A stretch of DNA of 64,000 nucleotides from Aestuariirhabdus sp049985285 (GCF_049985285.1 NZ_JBNIEU010000001.1:1337894-1401893); one strand, 5' to 3'. Counted from the first letter of the stretch, positions 50,669-60,129 are shown. Program-made: numbers and translations. Notes: a model not told the origin generated them from the letters alone.

Positions 50669-50705
50669 GCAGTTTCCTGAAAACGTCATCGCATGCAGTG
50701 ACCTC

Positions 50706-51503
50706 CTAGTGGTCGCTGCATGTCTCGCATTCGAGCAGCTTTTTATTCAAGGCTGTGATCGTGCGAGCCATCTGCTCAATCAGCGTCGAACAGATGCGGG
50801 GGTGTGTTTGCATCAGGTCAACAAACTGATCCTTAGGGACGGTCATGACCGTACTGTTTTCGCTGGCGATAACCGAAGCGCTGCGTTTTTCACCGGTAAA
50901 GACGGCCATCGCACCAAAGACTTCGTCTTTAAAGACCTCTCCTACCTTGACGCCTTTAACCTGGGCTTCGGCGTGACCACTCATAATAATGTACACGTGG
51001 TCTGCATCTTCCCCCTCGCGAATAATGGCTTCGCCCTTGCGTACGTGCATGAAGCCCGTGGCGGGGTGTGCCTTGGCGTGGCTATTACGCGCCAAGGCGT
51101 CCGCAAAGAGTGCGGAGTGGCCAAGTATGTAGCGGGTAAAGAGCTGCTGGCGCTCCTCATCCTGGTGAATGTGGCGGAAGGTTTCCTGACGATCGTAGGG
51201 CACGAGAATGGAGCTTTGGGCGATCGAATAGGTGCAGGGGGGGAGGCCCAGGCCCTGGCGCAGGCCAATCAGGTCTCCGTCCTGGAGATAAAACAGCGCT
51301 CGACCCTCAATCTCTGCGTGCACGACTCCCTGCTGTACATGGTACAGGCGGTCACGACTATGTTGCAGGTAAAGGTTTTCAACGTTACTGAACTCAACGG
51401 GATCGTCGATTGGGGTGAGCCCCGCAAGCATCTGGCCAGGTATCGCTTGCAGGCTCTCGATCAGATTGTCGATATAGGGAGGATGTTCGCCCAGCAAATA
51501 CAT
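50706..51503 (-). CDS. Cyclic-nucleotide-binding-domain protein without HTH
   Basis: 265 residues from the ATG at 51503; a TTG at 51536 would add 11. The C-terminal domain (about 145-255) is a cNMP-binding barrel with VRKGEAIIREGEDADHVYIIMSGHAEAQV and GEVFKDEVFGAMAVFTGEKRSASVIA. An N-terminal region resembles a second, degenerate barrel. There is no helix-turn-helix; the protein ends in ALNKKLLECETCSDH. The phosphate-cassette arginine is replaced or shifted, so nucleotide binding is uncertain. Ends about 40 bases before the Fur-regulated promoter. Confidence 0.75.
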   Translation of the reverse strand: MYLLGEHPPYIDNLIESLQAIPGQMLAGLTPIDDPVEFSNVENLYLQHSRDRLYHVQQGVVHAEIEGRALFYLQDGDLIGLRQGLGLPPCTYSIAQSSILVPYDRQETFRHIHQDEERQQLFTRYILGHSALFADALARNSHAKAHPATGFMHVRKGEAIIREGEDADHVYIIMSGHAEAQVKGVKVGEVFKDEVFGAMAVFTGEKRSASVIASENSTVMTVPKDQFVDLMQTHPRICSTLIEQMARTITALNKKLLECETCSDH

Positions 51504-51586
51504 ATAGGTATGTCCATCGTACGTTTGGACGATCAACGATAGGCCAAATATTGGGCGAGTTAAAGGGGTGCTGTGTGCGCTAGGTC

Positions 51587-51850
51587 TTATTTTTGCCCGT
51601 CACTCTCGGCTTGCTCGACCAGATGCTCCTTGAGTGATGGGTCCAATTTGTTCCAGTGGGCGTTGATCAGCGCGCCTTCAAGTGCATAGAGGAGCACTTT
51701 GGATACTTTGAAACCACGGGTCTTGATCTTACGGTACGCCTCAACGGATCCGATCTCTTCCAGTTTCTCTTTATCGCGGATACCCACCGCATTGAGCCAT
51801 TGAACCGAGGTTTTTCCCAGGTTCTTCATTTCGATCAGGTTTGTTGACAT
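51587..51850 (-). CDS. TfoX C-terminal domain protein
   Basis: 87 residues from the ATG at 51850 (MSTNLIEMKNLGKTSVQWLNAVGI), with an AGGA site. Matches the TfoX/Sxy C-terminal domain: NLGKTSVQWLNAVGIRDKEKLEEIGSVEAYRKIK and ALEGALINAHWNKL. The N-terminal TfoX domain is missing, as in many stand-alone family members. TfoX proteins act in competence regulation; the role of this short form is unknown. Confidence 0.85.
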   Translation of the reverse strand: MSTNLIEMKNLGKTSVQWLNAVGIRDKEKLEEIGSVEAYRKIKTRGFKVSKVLLYALEGALINAHWNKLDPSLKEHLVEQAESDGQK

Positions 51851-51907
51851 CGCTTGCAATCCTTTTTACGCGCCAATGGTGGCGCGCTCGCCGGTGAGTC
51901 TGGTGAA

Positions 51908-51934
51908 GTGGGTGAACGGAAGCTGTTCACCCAC
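51908..51934. terminator. Hairpin between the APH/ATPase and TfoX-C genes
   Basis: Perfect ten-base arms GTGGGTGAAC/GTTCACCCAC (51908-51917 and 51925-51934). It lies 50 bases past the stop of the leftward APH/ATPase gene. No long T-run follows, so termination may be partial. Confidence 0.5.
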
Positions 51935-51983
51935 TAATAATAGACGACCTGCGTTAAATGCAAGGGGGACTTTGATTCCCGGT

Positions 51984-53549
51984 TTAGTGCTGGTCGAAGC
52001 GCTGGCGAATTCGTGCTACCAAAGAATCAACGCTATCCTGGTCGTCGGTTTTGACCAGTTTGCGATAATGCATCTCCTGTTCGGTAAGGGGCTCGCTACT
52101 TTTCAGCTGTTGCTCTAGCACGTCCAGATTGGCTTCGGAGGCGTCGCCACCTTCGTCTGCACGGGTTTGAATCCAGCGGCGAATGTTGTCCAGCTCCGCT
52201 TCGCAGCTAAGGATCAGGAATGGAACTCCCTGCTCTTCGACAGCGTCGTGAATCTGCTGGCGCTGGTGTTGTTTCAGGTAGGTGGCGTCAACTACCACGC
52301 TGAAGCCATAGCTCAAAATCTCTACGCAGAGCCCGGTAAGGTGGTCGTAGGTTTGCTGGGTAGCTTCAGTAGAATAGATGTTGGCGTTGAGTTCGCTTTC
52401 CGATGAGGCTTCCGGGGCCAGTCCGAACAGACGTTTTCTCTCCACGTCAGACCGTACCCGAATGATGCGCAGGCCGTCGATGAGTTTGTTACCCGCGGTG
52501 CTCTTTCCTGATCCGGAGAGGCCATGGGTAATGGCTGCGAAGCGGAAGGGGACGCAGGTGTAACTCTCTGCAAGCTCGGCGTACTTGCGATACTCTGCCA
52601 GCAATGCCTCGCGGCCAGATGCGTCGGCGCCCTGCATCATAAACAGCGATACTTTGGCGCGCACCATGGCGCGGTAGGATTTGTAAAAATTGAGCAGCGC
52701 CAGCGATTGGTAATCACCGCTGATCTCCAGATACCGGTTCAAGCAGTGGTTCGCCAGTTGCGGTTCTCCCCTCGCCTCGAGGTCCATAATAAGGAATGCC
52801 GTATCGGCGCAGACGTCGGTCCAGCGAAACGCCTCGTTGAACTCGATGCAGTCAAACAGGGTCACCTGCTGATTGAAGAGGGTGATGTTGCCAAGGTGAG
52901 CGTCGCCGTGACAGGCGCGAATAAAGCCCTGTGCCTTACGCTGGGAAAAGAGTTCGTTAAGGCGTTGGAAGCTGTCTTCGGCCCAGCCCTGCAGTAGGTC
53001 CAGCTGGCGTAAATCGTTGGTGTTATCCCCTAACAGGGGGCGGATCTGCTCAAAATTCTGGCTAACGGGAGCCATGACCTGCGCAGGGGTACCAAATTCG
53101 CTGGTGGGAGCGGCAATCTCTATGTCAGCGTGAAAGTGGGCCAAAATTTCGCCCAGTCGATCGATGTGCCCAACGTTGAGTTCGCCGCGCTCATGCAGTT
53201 CGCTGAGGAGCTGCCCCGTTGGAAACTGATGCATCCGTACCACATACTCGAAAGGCTCTCCGCTGGCTTGGAACGAGGGGGACTGGGCGCTGCCATAGAG
53301 GGGTAATACGGTGTCGTAGATCTCGGGGGCAAGGCGCCGGTTGAGGGAGACCTCTGCTTCACAAAACGCTTTGCGCGCGCTTAACGAGGTGAAGTTGAGA
53401 AAGCCGAAGTCTACAGGCTTCTTGATCTTGTAGGCATAAGGGCCGGTAAGCAGTACCCAGGAGATATGGGTCTCGATCAGTTCGAACGAGTCAACCGGGT
53501 GGTCAAAGAGGGCAGGGCGGGAAAGTGCCTCGATCAGGGGGTTGCTCAC
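51984..53549 (-). CDS. Aminoglycoside-phosphotransferase-like / P-loop kinase fusion
   Basis: 521 residues. The N-terminal half resembles an APH kinase: KIKKPVDFGFL near the lysine position, then CHGDAHLGNITLF (HGDxHxxN catalytic loop) and the DCIEFN metal site. The C-terminal half from about residue 345 is a P-loop kinase with GLSGSGKSTAGNKL and VVVDATYLKQHQRQQ. This two-kinase architecture is a known family of unknown substrate; drug resistance should not be assumed. Divergent from mrcB. Confidence 0.85.
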   Translation of the reverse strand: MSNPLIEALSRPALFDHPVDSFELIETHISWVLLTGPYAYKIKKPVDFGFLNFTSLSARKAFCEAEVSLNRRLAPEIYDTVLPLYGSAQSPSFQASGEPFEYVVRMHQFPTGQLLSELHERGELNVGHIDRLGEILAHFHADIEIAAPTSEFGTPAQVMAPVSQNFEQIRPLLGDNTNDLRQLDLLQGWAEDSFQRLNELFSQRKAQGFIRACHGDAHLGNITLFNQQVTLFDCIEFNEAFRWTDVCADTAFLIMDLEARGEPQLANHCLNRYLEISGDYQSLALLNFYKSYRAMVRAKVSLFMMQGADASGREALLAEYRKYAELAESYTCVPFRFAAITHGLSGSGKSTAGNKLIDGLRIIRVRSDVERKRLFGLAPEASSESELNANIYSTEATQQTYDHLTGLCVEILSYGFSVVVDATYLKQHQRQQIHDAVEEQGVPFLILSCEAELDNIRRWIQTRADEGGDASEANLDVLEQQLKSSEPLTEQEMHYRKLVKTDDQDSVDSLVARIRQRFDQH

Positions 53550-53661
53550 AGCAGCTCCTTGGTTTTGGATTCAGAATAAGGCCGACTATTATGGCGATTT
53601 TGATTCAATAGTAAATGTAGCACTCAGTACGCAGTGGTAGCTGGGTTATAATTTGCCGCCT

Positions 53662-55974
53662 ATGTCCAGACCTACTACCCCGCGCCGCAGGCGAAAACGC
53701 CAGAAAAACGCTGGCTCCCGCAAAAAACTGATCCTATCAACGCTGTTCAAGCTGTCGCTGGTGATGGCAGTGGTCGGTTTCTTTGTGCTTGCTTATCTTG
53801 ATGCCGCAGTGGTGAGCCGCTTTGAAGGGAAAAAGTGGGCGATACCCGCCAAGGTTTACGCCAGCCCTCTTGAGCTTTATGCGGGTGCCCTGCTTGATGC
53901 CGATGGCGCTTTGGAACAGCTAAAACTGCTTGGGTATCAGGCGGTAGCGCAGGTGCGTCGGGCTGGGCAGGTGTCGCGTTCGGGGGATCGAATTGAGCTC
54001 TACAGCCGAGGCTTTCGTTTCCCCGATGGTCGCGAACCGTCGCAGCGGCTAGTGGTTGAGTTTTCCGGGGGGCGAGTAGCGTCTCTGCGCAGCGCAGCGG
54101 GGACCGATGTGGGGGTGGTGCGCATGGAACCCCTCCTGATCGGGGGTATCTACCCGGCTAATAACGAAGATCGCTTGTTGGTGAAGCTGTCGCAACTCCC
54201 TTCAACCCTGATACCTGCCCTGCTGGCAGTGGAGGATAGAAGCTTTTACCAGCATGCAGGCGTCTCACCCAAATCGATCGCGCGGGCCCTGATGGTTAAC
54301 CTGAGTGCGGGGGGGGTGCGGCAGGGAGGCAGCACCCTTACGCAGCAGCTCGTGAAGAATTTCTACCTGAGTGGCGAGCGTTCATTGTGGCGCAAGGGTA
54401 TCGAAGCGCTGATGGCGTTATTGCTGGAGTTTCACTACAGCAAGGATGAGATACTCGAAACCTACATTAACGAAATCTATCTGGGGCAGCAGGGCAGTCG
54501 CGCTATCCATGGATTTGGTCTGGCCAGCGAATTCTATTTCGGTCAGCCGGTAGCGGAACTGTCGCTTGAACGTGCAGCCCTGCTGGTGGGGCTGGTTAAA
54601 GGCGCTTCCTATTACGACCCGCGACGTCATCCTGAGCGAGCCAGGGCGCGGCGCAACCTGGTGATCGATCAGCTGGTTAAACAGGGAGGCGCCACGGCAG
54701 CTCAGGGAGAGCGCGCCAAGAGGATGCCGCTTGGTGTCATTAGCCGCCCGGGTGGCCAGGGGAACCTCTATACCGCTTACCTCGATTTGGTAAAGCGCCA
54801 ACTACGAAGAGATTATCGTGAGCAGGACCTGACGTCGGAAGGGTTAAAAATTTTTACCAGTCTCTCCCCTTTGGCGCAGCGCAGGGCTCAGCGAAGCCTG
54901 CAGCGCACGCTATCCCGCGTCGCACCCGGTGATGAAAAAACCGAGGGCGCTATCGTCGTTACCTCCCCGGTAACAGGGGAGGTGCTGGCGTTGGTGGGCG
55001 GCCGTAAAGCCGGTTATGCTGGATTTAATCGCGCGCTGGATGCGGTACGTCCTATCGGCTCCCTGATCAAGCCGGCGGTTTATCTGGCCGCACTGGAACA
55101 ACCCCGCCGCTACAGTTTGATCACCCCGCTCGACGATGGAGATTTCAGCGTAGCCCTGTCGCGAGATGACGTGTGGCAACCGCAGAATTTTGATCACAAG
55201 GGACACGGTATGGTGCCCCTGCATGAAGCGTTGTCTCGTTCCTACAATCAGGCCGCGGCTCGTTTGGGTATGGAGATCGGTGTTCCTGCGGTGCAGGAGG
55301 TATTGCGTCGGTTAGGGGTGCTTCGCCCCTTGACCGATTATCCGGCGCTTATTCTGGGGGCAGCTTCAATGTCTCCCATCGAGGTGGCAACGATATACCA
55401 GACCATTGCATCAAATGGTTTTGAAGTACCCCTGCGGTCTATTCGTGCAGTGGTGACCGGCGGAGGAGATCCTCTTAGCCGTTATCCGCTGGCGGTACAG
55501 CAGCAGTTTTCTCCGGCCGCGGTCCATCTTATCCAGTATGGGCTGATGGAGGTAATGAGAGAGGGTACGGGGCGTTCAGCCTACCGTTATTTGCCCAACA
55601 ATTTGCGCATAGCGGGAAAGACCGGCACTACAAATGATTTGCGTGACAGCTGGTTTGCCGGCTACAGCGCCGACCGTCTGGCGGTGGTATGGCTGGGGCG
55701 GGATGACAACCGGTCCACGCAGCTAACCGGCAGCAGTGGTGCATTGAGAGTATGGAGCGACTATATGGCGCAGGGAAGCAGGGAGTCCCTGCGGCCCACC
55801 GAGATAGAGGGTATTGATTATGTTTGGGTCGAGCCCGATACGGGGAAGCGCAGTGGAGCAGGCTGTGCCGGAGCACGATATATGCCATTTATAACCGGCA
55901 GCGAACCCTCATCCAGCAGCATCTGCCGGATACAGGGGCCTGTGGTAGACTGGTTCCGTACCTGGTTCGACTGA
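53662..55974 (+). CDS. mrcB: Penicillin-binding protein 1B
   Basis: 770 residues from the ATG at 53662 (a TTG at 53653 is in frame). A basic cytoplasmic start (PRRRRKRQKN) and one membrane segment (about 28-48). The glycosyltransferase GT51 domain has EDRSFYQHAGVSPKSIARA, QGGSTLTQQLVKNF and KGIEALMALLLE. The transpeptidase domain has SxxK in GSLIKPA, SxN in SRSYNQ and KTG in AGKTGTTND. It builds septal and lateral peptidoglycan. A TATAAT lies only nine bases before the ATG and no ribosome site is visible, so the transcript may be nearly leaderless or start further upstream. Confidence 0.95.
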   Translation: MSRPTTPRRRRKRQKNAGSRKKLILSTLFKLSLVMAVVGFFVLAYLDAAVVSRFEGKKWAIPAKVYASPLELYAGALLDADGALEQLKLLGYQAVAQVRRAGQVSRSGDRIELYSRGFRFPDGREPSQRLVVEFSGGRVASLRSAAGTDVGVVRMEPLLIGGIYPANNEDRLLVKLSQLPSTLIPALLAVEDRSFYQHAGVSPKSIARALMVNLSAGGVRQGGSTLTQQLVKNFYLSGERSLWRKGIEALMALLLEFHYSKDEILETYINEIYLGQQGSRAIHGFGLASEFYFGQPVAELSLERAALLVGLVKGASYYDPRRHPERARARRNLVIDQLVKQGGATAAQGERAKRMPLGVISRPGGQGNLYTAYLDLVKRQLRRDYREQDLTSEGLKIFTSLSPLAQRRAQRSLQRTLSRVAPGDEKTEGAIVVTSPVTGEVLALVGGRKAGYAGFNRALDAVRPIGSLIKPAVYLAALEQPRRYSLITPLDDGDFSVALSRDDVWQPQNFDHKGHGMVPLHEALSRSYNQAAARLGMEIGVPAVQEVLRRLGVLRPLTDYPALILGAASMSPIEVATIYQTIASNGFEVPLRSIRAVVTGGGDPLSRYPLAVQQQFSPAAVHLIQYGLMEVMREGTGRSAYRYLPNNLRIAGKTGTTNDLRDSWFAGYSADRLAVVWLGRDDNRSTQLTGSSGALRVWSDYMAQGSRESLRPTEIEGIDYVWVEPDTGKRSGAGCAGARYMPFITGSEPSSSSICRIQGPVVDWFRTWFD

Positions 55975-55994
55975 GTGTTTGTGTGAGGGTGTTT

Positions 55995-56501
55995 GTGATT
56001 CCGAAATGGGTTGTGGGAGCTTGTAAAGTTCTGGGTGTATCCCTGGGTGCCATACTGGTGGGCTGCGCATCCCGCCCCGAGTACTATTATGTGCCCGAGC
56101 AGGACCCCGGTCGCGAGTTGGTGCCCCAGATTGAAACCGATCGTAGCGCGACCCCTGATGCGCCGTCACCCGAGGCTGGTGATACCTATTCCTATGTTGA
56201 TCCTGCTCCGGGGGCGTTGGCCCAGCGGCCAGCGGGGGTAATACAGCTGGTGTCTTTGTCGGAGCAGCAGCTATCGGCTGCCCAGTTTGATGCCGCCGCC
56301 GCGTCCCTGGAGCGGGCGCTGAGAATCGCCCCCGATGATGCCGATCTTTACTATCGCTTGGGGTCTGTGCGTTTGCAGCAGGGGCAATTTGCCCAGGCCG
56401 AACAGCTTGCCCGCAGAGGACTTTCTATCGTGCATGATACCGAGCAGCGAGCACAGTTACAGCGTTTGATCGAACAGGCCCAAATCCGGGCGAGAGGATA
56501 G
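55995..56501 (+). CDS. TPR-repeat lipoprotein
   Basis: 168 residues from a GTG at 55995 that follows GAGG; the frame is open into mrcB but earlier starts are inside that gene. Lipobox VGCAS near residue 24. A proline-rich linker precedes a tetratricopeptide pair (QFDAAAASLERALRIAPDDADLYYRLGSVRLQQGQFAQAEQLARRGL). It follows mrcB by 20 bases, so it may be a PBP1B partner in the envelope; a direct link is inference. Confidence 0.8.
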   Translation: MIPKWVVGACKVLGVSLGAILVGCASRPEYYYVPEQDPGRELVPQIETDRSATPDAPSPEAGDTYSYVDPAPGALAQRPAGVIQLVSLSEQQLSAAQFDAAAASLERALRIAPDDADLYYRLGSVRLQQGQFAQAEQLARRGLSIVHDTEQRAQLQRLIEQAQIRARG

Positions 56502-56503
56502 TG

Positions 56504-56824
56504 ATGACTGCCATTGAGTTAACCCGGTTACTGGATAGATTAGAAGAGGAGATGCAGGCGTTGCAGTTGTGGCAGGGGGTACCGCCTGCGGCAGAGGCCT
56601 TTGCCAGTCAGGAGCCTTTTTGCATCGATACGATGGGGTTTGATCAGTGGTTGCAGTGGGTTTTTGTGGCTCGTTTGCGTGCCATGATCGAGGCTAGGGC
56701 CTCATTACCAACGCGCAGTGAGTTGTGCCCTCTGGCTGATGAGTTTTTTAAGGGGCGGGCGAGTGAAAGTGCCCCGTTACTCGAAGTGATCGCACAGATC
56801 GACCGCCTGCTAACCCGTGCTTGA
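56504..56824 (+). CDS. YqcC family protein
   Basis: 106 residues from the ATG at 56504, just past the lipoprotein stop and six bases after GAGAGG. Matches YqcC (DUF446): LLDRLEEEMQALQLWQGVPPAAEAFASQEPFCIDTMGFDQWLQWVFVARLRAMIE. Small, helical and soluble; function unknown in the family. Usually near truC or syd in enterics, here the last gene of the mrcB operon. Confidence 0.85.
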   Translation: MTAIELTRLLDRLEEEMQALQLWQGVPPAAEAFASQEPFCIDTMGFDQWLQWVFVARLRAMIEARASLPTRSELCPLADEFFKGRASESAPLLEVIAQIDRLLTRA

Positions 56825-56833
56825 GAAACCGGA

Positions 56834-57283
56834 TTAGTTGCAGTAGGTATCAATCGCCTCGTCGGCCTGCCTGACTTTCTGCTGTTTCTCCTCGTCGGAC
56901 AGTACGCGGTAGGTACCGTCGTCTTGTAGCAATTTGATGCGGTTTTTTAGGGTCAGTTGAACCTTATTTTCCCGTGCCGTGTCGCAATTTTTTTTGCGAG
57001 TCTCTTCCGCAGCGGCCAGATTCTGCTCGAACCCCTCTGCCTCCAGTTTGTCTTCAGTCCTAGCCGCCGCTTCGTTTGGTTCGTTCGCACTGGGAATTGA
57101 AGGGGTGATGCCCGACGGGGATCGCGAGCTGCCCCGCTCTATCTGAACGCTGGGCCTGCCCTCGGGTGGAGTGGCTGAATAGTGGGTCAGACCGTTGTCG
57201 TCGACCCATTTGTAATAGGTTGCTGCGTGAGCCGAGCTCATGGTCAGGAGTGCCGAGAAAATTATGAGGCAGGCTTTTTTCAT
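56834..57283 (-). CDS. DUF4124 periplasmic protein
   Basis: 149 residues from the ATG at 57283 (MKKACLIIFSALLTMSSAHA), a clear Sec signal peptide. DUF4124 core: TYYKWVDDNGLTHYSATPPEG. The rest is helical and charged, with a C terminus ending in cysteine (EAIDTYCN). Function unknown; typical of gammaproteobacterial envelopes. Convergent with the YqcC gene, 9 bases apart. Confidence 0.82.
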   Translation of the reverse strand: MKKACLIIFSALLTMSSAHAATYYKWVDDNGLTHYSATPPEGRPSVQIERGSSRSPSGITPSIPSANEPNEAAARTEDKLEAEGFEQNLAAAEETRKKNCDTARENKVQLTLKNRIKLLQDDGTYRVLSDEEKQQKVRQADEAIDTYCN

Positions 57284-57832
57284 CTGAGTGCTTCCACTGG
57301 TCAAATTCCTTGTGAGATTCCTACTATATACCTTTGCTCATTTGCTGTGTAGTTGAAGGCGCTAAAGCCCTTTCACTCTGTGATTTGGGCACGCTTTTGG
57401 CCGAGCGTTGACTTATAGTAGTGAAGTTAGAATAATGCCCCTTCGAGAAAGACTCACACCTGCAGGCTAAGCGTTTAGGTCGTGAGCTCCTGACCTATCA
57501 GATCCAGCGCTGTTACCCTCGGCAAAGGATTCTCCCGAGACGCGTTACCACGCGCTGGGTTGCAGCGGTCCGCGACAAACGGAACGCATAGACAATCTAG
57601 CTTTAAAGTAGCTGAAGGCCCTTAGGGCGAGTTGGTTTGGCTACTGGGGCAGGACGACAAAGCAAACAGGCGCTGGCTGAGCAAGCCGGGCCGGTTGTTT
57701 TTGTGGTTCTGTATCCGGTGTGGTGGTGTGCTCTATCCAGTTTCGTGCGGATGTAGTAGGCCGTATAGTCAATTTTCGCAGTAAATTCAGGACCACTCCC
57801 GGCAGTGGTCTGCACACTTTTAGGGGAATATT
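57284..57832 (+). other. 549-bp gap with a strong promoter and a long ilvI leader
   Basis: No open frame or family recognised. A sigma-70 promoter at 57408-57436 would give a leader of about 390 bases before ilvI. I looked for a branched-chain-residue-rich leader peptide and for a terminator/antiterminator pair and found neither convincingly. Confidence 0.45.
57408..57436 (+). promoter_or_regulatory. Candidate ilvIH promoter
   Basis: TTGACT (57408-57413), 17 bases, AATAAT (57431-57436), then a GC-rich GCCCC. It is the best promoter-like match in the gap. A stable RNA from here cannot be excluded. Confidence 0.5.
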
Positions 57833-59560
57833 GTGGAGCTTTTATCTGGCGCAGAAATGGTAGTGCGCTCCCTTGCGGATGAAGGGGTTGAATATATTTA
57901 CGGGTACCCCGGTGGTGCCCTTTTGCATGTTTATGATGCTATTTTCAGGCAGGATGCGGTGACTCATATCCTGGTGAGGCATGAGCAGGCCGCCACCCAT
58001 ATGGCGGATGGTTATGCTCGCGCCAGCGGCCAACCCGGAGTGGTGCTGGTCACCTCCGGCCCCGGTGCGACCAATACCATTACCGGTATTGCCACCGCCT
58101 ATATGGATTCTATTCCGATGGTTATTCTGTCGGGGCAGGTGCCTTCTGACTTTATCGGTACAGATATGTTTCAGGAGACGGATATGGTGGGTATCTCCCG
58201 CCCGATCGTGAAGCATAGCTTCCTGGTCAAGCGAGCCGAAGATATTCCGGAAACCATCAAGAAAGCCTTCTATATCGCCCAGACAGGCCGGCCTGGTCCG
58301 GTGGTGGTCGATATACCTAAAGACATTACCAATCCTGCGGATAAATTTGAGTATCAATATCCCAAAAAGATAAAAATGCGCTCCTACAATCCAGCCAATC
58401 GCGGACACAGCGGGCAGATTCGAAAAGCGCTGGATCTTCTTTTAAGTGCCAAACGCCCGGTTATTTACAGTGGGGGTGGCGTGGTAACCGGTGGTGCTGC
58501 GCAGGAGCTTACCGAGCTGACTCGCCTGCTCAATTTTCCAATCACCAACACCTTGATGGGGTTGGGTGGGTTTCCGGGCTCGGATCAGCAGTTTTTGGGT
58601 ATGCTGGGCATGCACGGTAGTTATACGGCGAACCTTGCGATGCACCATGCCGACGTTATTTTGGCCATCGGTGCTCGCTTTGATGATCGTGTGACCAACG
58701 GTATTGGCAAGTTCTGTCCGGGTGCAAAGGTGATACATATCGATGTTGACCCCACCAGTATTTCCAAAAACATTGTTGCCGATATTCCGATTGTGGGACC
58801 GGTTGATAGCGTGCTGCGGGATATGCTCAAGCAGCTGAAAGAGGAGAAGCGCGCTGCCGACGCTGACGCAATCGCGAGCTGGTGGAAGCAGGTGAACGAG
58901 TGGCGCTCCAGCAAAGGGACCTTCCCTTACGATGCCGGTGACGGGGTGATTATCAAGCCTCAGAAGGCGGTTGAGACTCTGTATGAGGTCACCAAGGATA
59001 TGGATGTTTACGTCACCTCCGACGTGGGCCAGCATCAGATGTTTGGTGCGCAGTACTACAAGTTTGATAAGCCGCGCCGCTGGATCAACTCGGGTGGTTT
59101 GGGCACGATGGGTTTCGGCTTCCCGGCCGCAAACGGAATCAAGCTCCATTACCCTGATGCCGAAGTGGCCTGTATTACCGGGGAGGGCAGTATCCAGATG
59201 AATATTCAGGAGCTCTCTACCTGTCTGCAATACGACCTGCCGGTGAAGATCATTAACTTGAATAATCAGGTGCTGGGAATGGTTCGCCAATGGCAGGAGA
59301 TGCAGTACGAAGGGCGTTACTCGCACTCTTATATGGACTCGCTGCCGGATTTCAAAAAACTGGTTGAAGCATATGGACACGTCGGTATGCGCATAGAAAA
59401 GTTGGCAGACCTGAAACCGGCCATGGAGGAAGCGTTTGCGATGAAGGATCGTTTGGTCTTTATGGATATCGCGGTGGATTCATCTGAGCATGTTTATCCG
59501 ATGCAGATTAAAGACGGTTCCATGCGTGACATGTGGTTGAGTAAAACGGAGCGAACCTGA
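57833..59560 (+). CDS. ilvI: Acetolactate synthase large subunit
   Basis: 575 residues from a GTG with a GGGGAA site. A thiamine-diphosphate enzyme for the first common step of valine, leucine and isoleucine synthesis. Motifs: YGYPGGALLHVYD, the catalytic glutamate in LVRHEQAATHMADGYARASG, IGARFDDRVTNG (FAD region), and GEGSIQMNIQELST...NLNNQVLGMVRQWQ for Mg-ThDP. Biosynthetic rather than catabolic type because of the paired small subunit one base downstream. Confidence 0.97.
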   Translation: MELLSGAEMVVRSLADEGVEYIYGYPGGALLHVYDAIFRQDAVTHILVRHEQAATHMADGYARASGQPGVVLVTSGPGATNTITGIATAYMDSIPMVILSGQVPSDFIGTDMFQETDMVGISRPIVKHSFLVKRAEDIPETIKKAFYIAQTGRPGPVVVDIPKDITNPADKFEYQYPKKIKMRSYNPANRGHSGQIRKALDLLLSAKRPVIYSGGGVVTGGAAQELTELTRLLNFPITNTLMGLGGFPGSDQQFLGMLGMHGSYTANLAMHHADVILAIGARFDDRVTNGIGKFCPGAKVIHIDVDPTSISKNIVADIPIVGPVDSVLRDMLKQLKEEKRAADADAIASWWKQVNEWRSSKGTFPYDAGDGVIIKPQKAVETLYEVTKDMDVYVTSDVGQHQMFGAQYYKFDKPRRWINSGGLGTMGFGFPAANGIKLHYPDAEVACITGEGSIQMNIQELSTCLQYDLPVKIINLNNQVLGMVRQWQEMQYEGRYSHSYMDSLPDFKKLVEAYGHVGMRIEKLADLKPAMEEAFAMKDRLVFMDIAVDSSEHVYPMQIKDGSMRDMWLSKTERT

Positions 59561-60051
59561 TGCGACATATTATTTCTGTATTGATGGAAAACGAGCCGGG
59601 TGCTCTGTCTCGCATTGTGGGATTGTTTGCCCAGCGTAATTACAATATTGAGAGTCTCAACGTTGCGCCGACGGAGGACCCCACATTGTCCCGGCTGACC
59701 CTGACCACCGTGGGTGAGGATCAGAAGATCGAACAGATCACCAAGCAGCTGAACAAGCTGGTCGATGTGGTAAAGGTTGTCGATCTTACCGAGGGCGCGC
59801 ACATTGAGCGTGAGATGATGTTGGTGAAGGTGAAGGCCGGGGGTGCCCAGCGGGCAGAGGTGAAGCGCACCACTGACATTTTCCGCGGCCAGATTGTAGA
59901 TGTCACCAGCTCAATATATACCCTTCAGCTTACCGGTGATGGGGATAAGCTTGATGCCTTTATCCAGGCGATAGGCCCTGCCATCATTGTAGAGGTTGTG
60001 CGCACCGGGGTTTCCGGGATAGCACGCGGCGAGAAGGTGTTGAGTCTTTAA
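59560..60051 (+). CDS. ilvH: Acetolactate synthase regulatory subunit
   Basis: 163 residues. N-terminal ACT domain (SVLMENEPGALSRIVGLFAQRNYNIESLNVAPTEDPTLSRLTL), which binds valine for feedback inhibition, and a C-terminal domain with FRGQIVDVTSSIYTLQLTGDGDKLDAF. Its ATG shares a base with the ilvI stop (TGATG), giving translational coupling and balanced subunits. Confidence 0.97.
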   Translation: MRHIISVLMENEPGALSRIVGLFAQRNYNIESLNVAPTEDPTLSRLTLTTVGEDQKIEQITKQLNKLVDVVKVVDLTEGAHIEREMMLVKVKAGGAQRAEVKRTTDIFRGQIVDVTSSIYTLQLTGDGDKLDAFIQAIGPAIIVEVVRTGVSGIARGEKVLSL

Positions 60052-60082
60052 ATAGGAGCTGTTGGCGCCTTGTGCGCCATAC

Positions 60083-60116
60083 ACAAAAAAGCCCGGCCAT
60101 TGCCGGGCTTTTTTGT
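60083..60116. terminator. Bidirectional terminator between ilvH and ilvC
   Basis: ACAAAAAAGCCCGGC pairs with GCCGGGCTTTTTTGT around a four-base loop, with T-runs on both strands. It serves both convergent genes. Confidence 0.95.
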
Positions 60117-60129
60117 AGGTTGCAAGCGC

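Noticed and set aside
51984..53549. Aminoglycoside resistance gene
   Set aside because: The APH-like half belongs to a widespread chromosomal two-kinase fusion family; nothing here indicates drug resistance or mobility.
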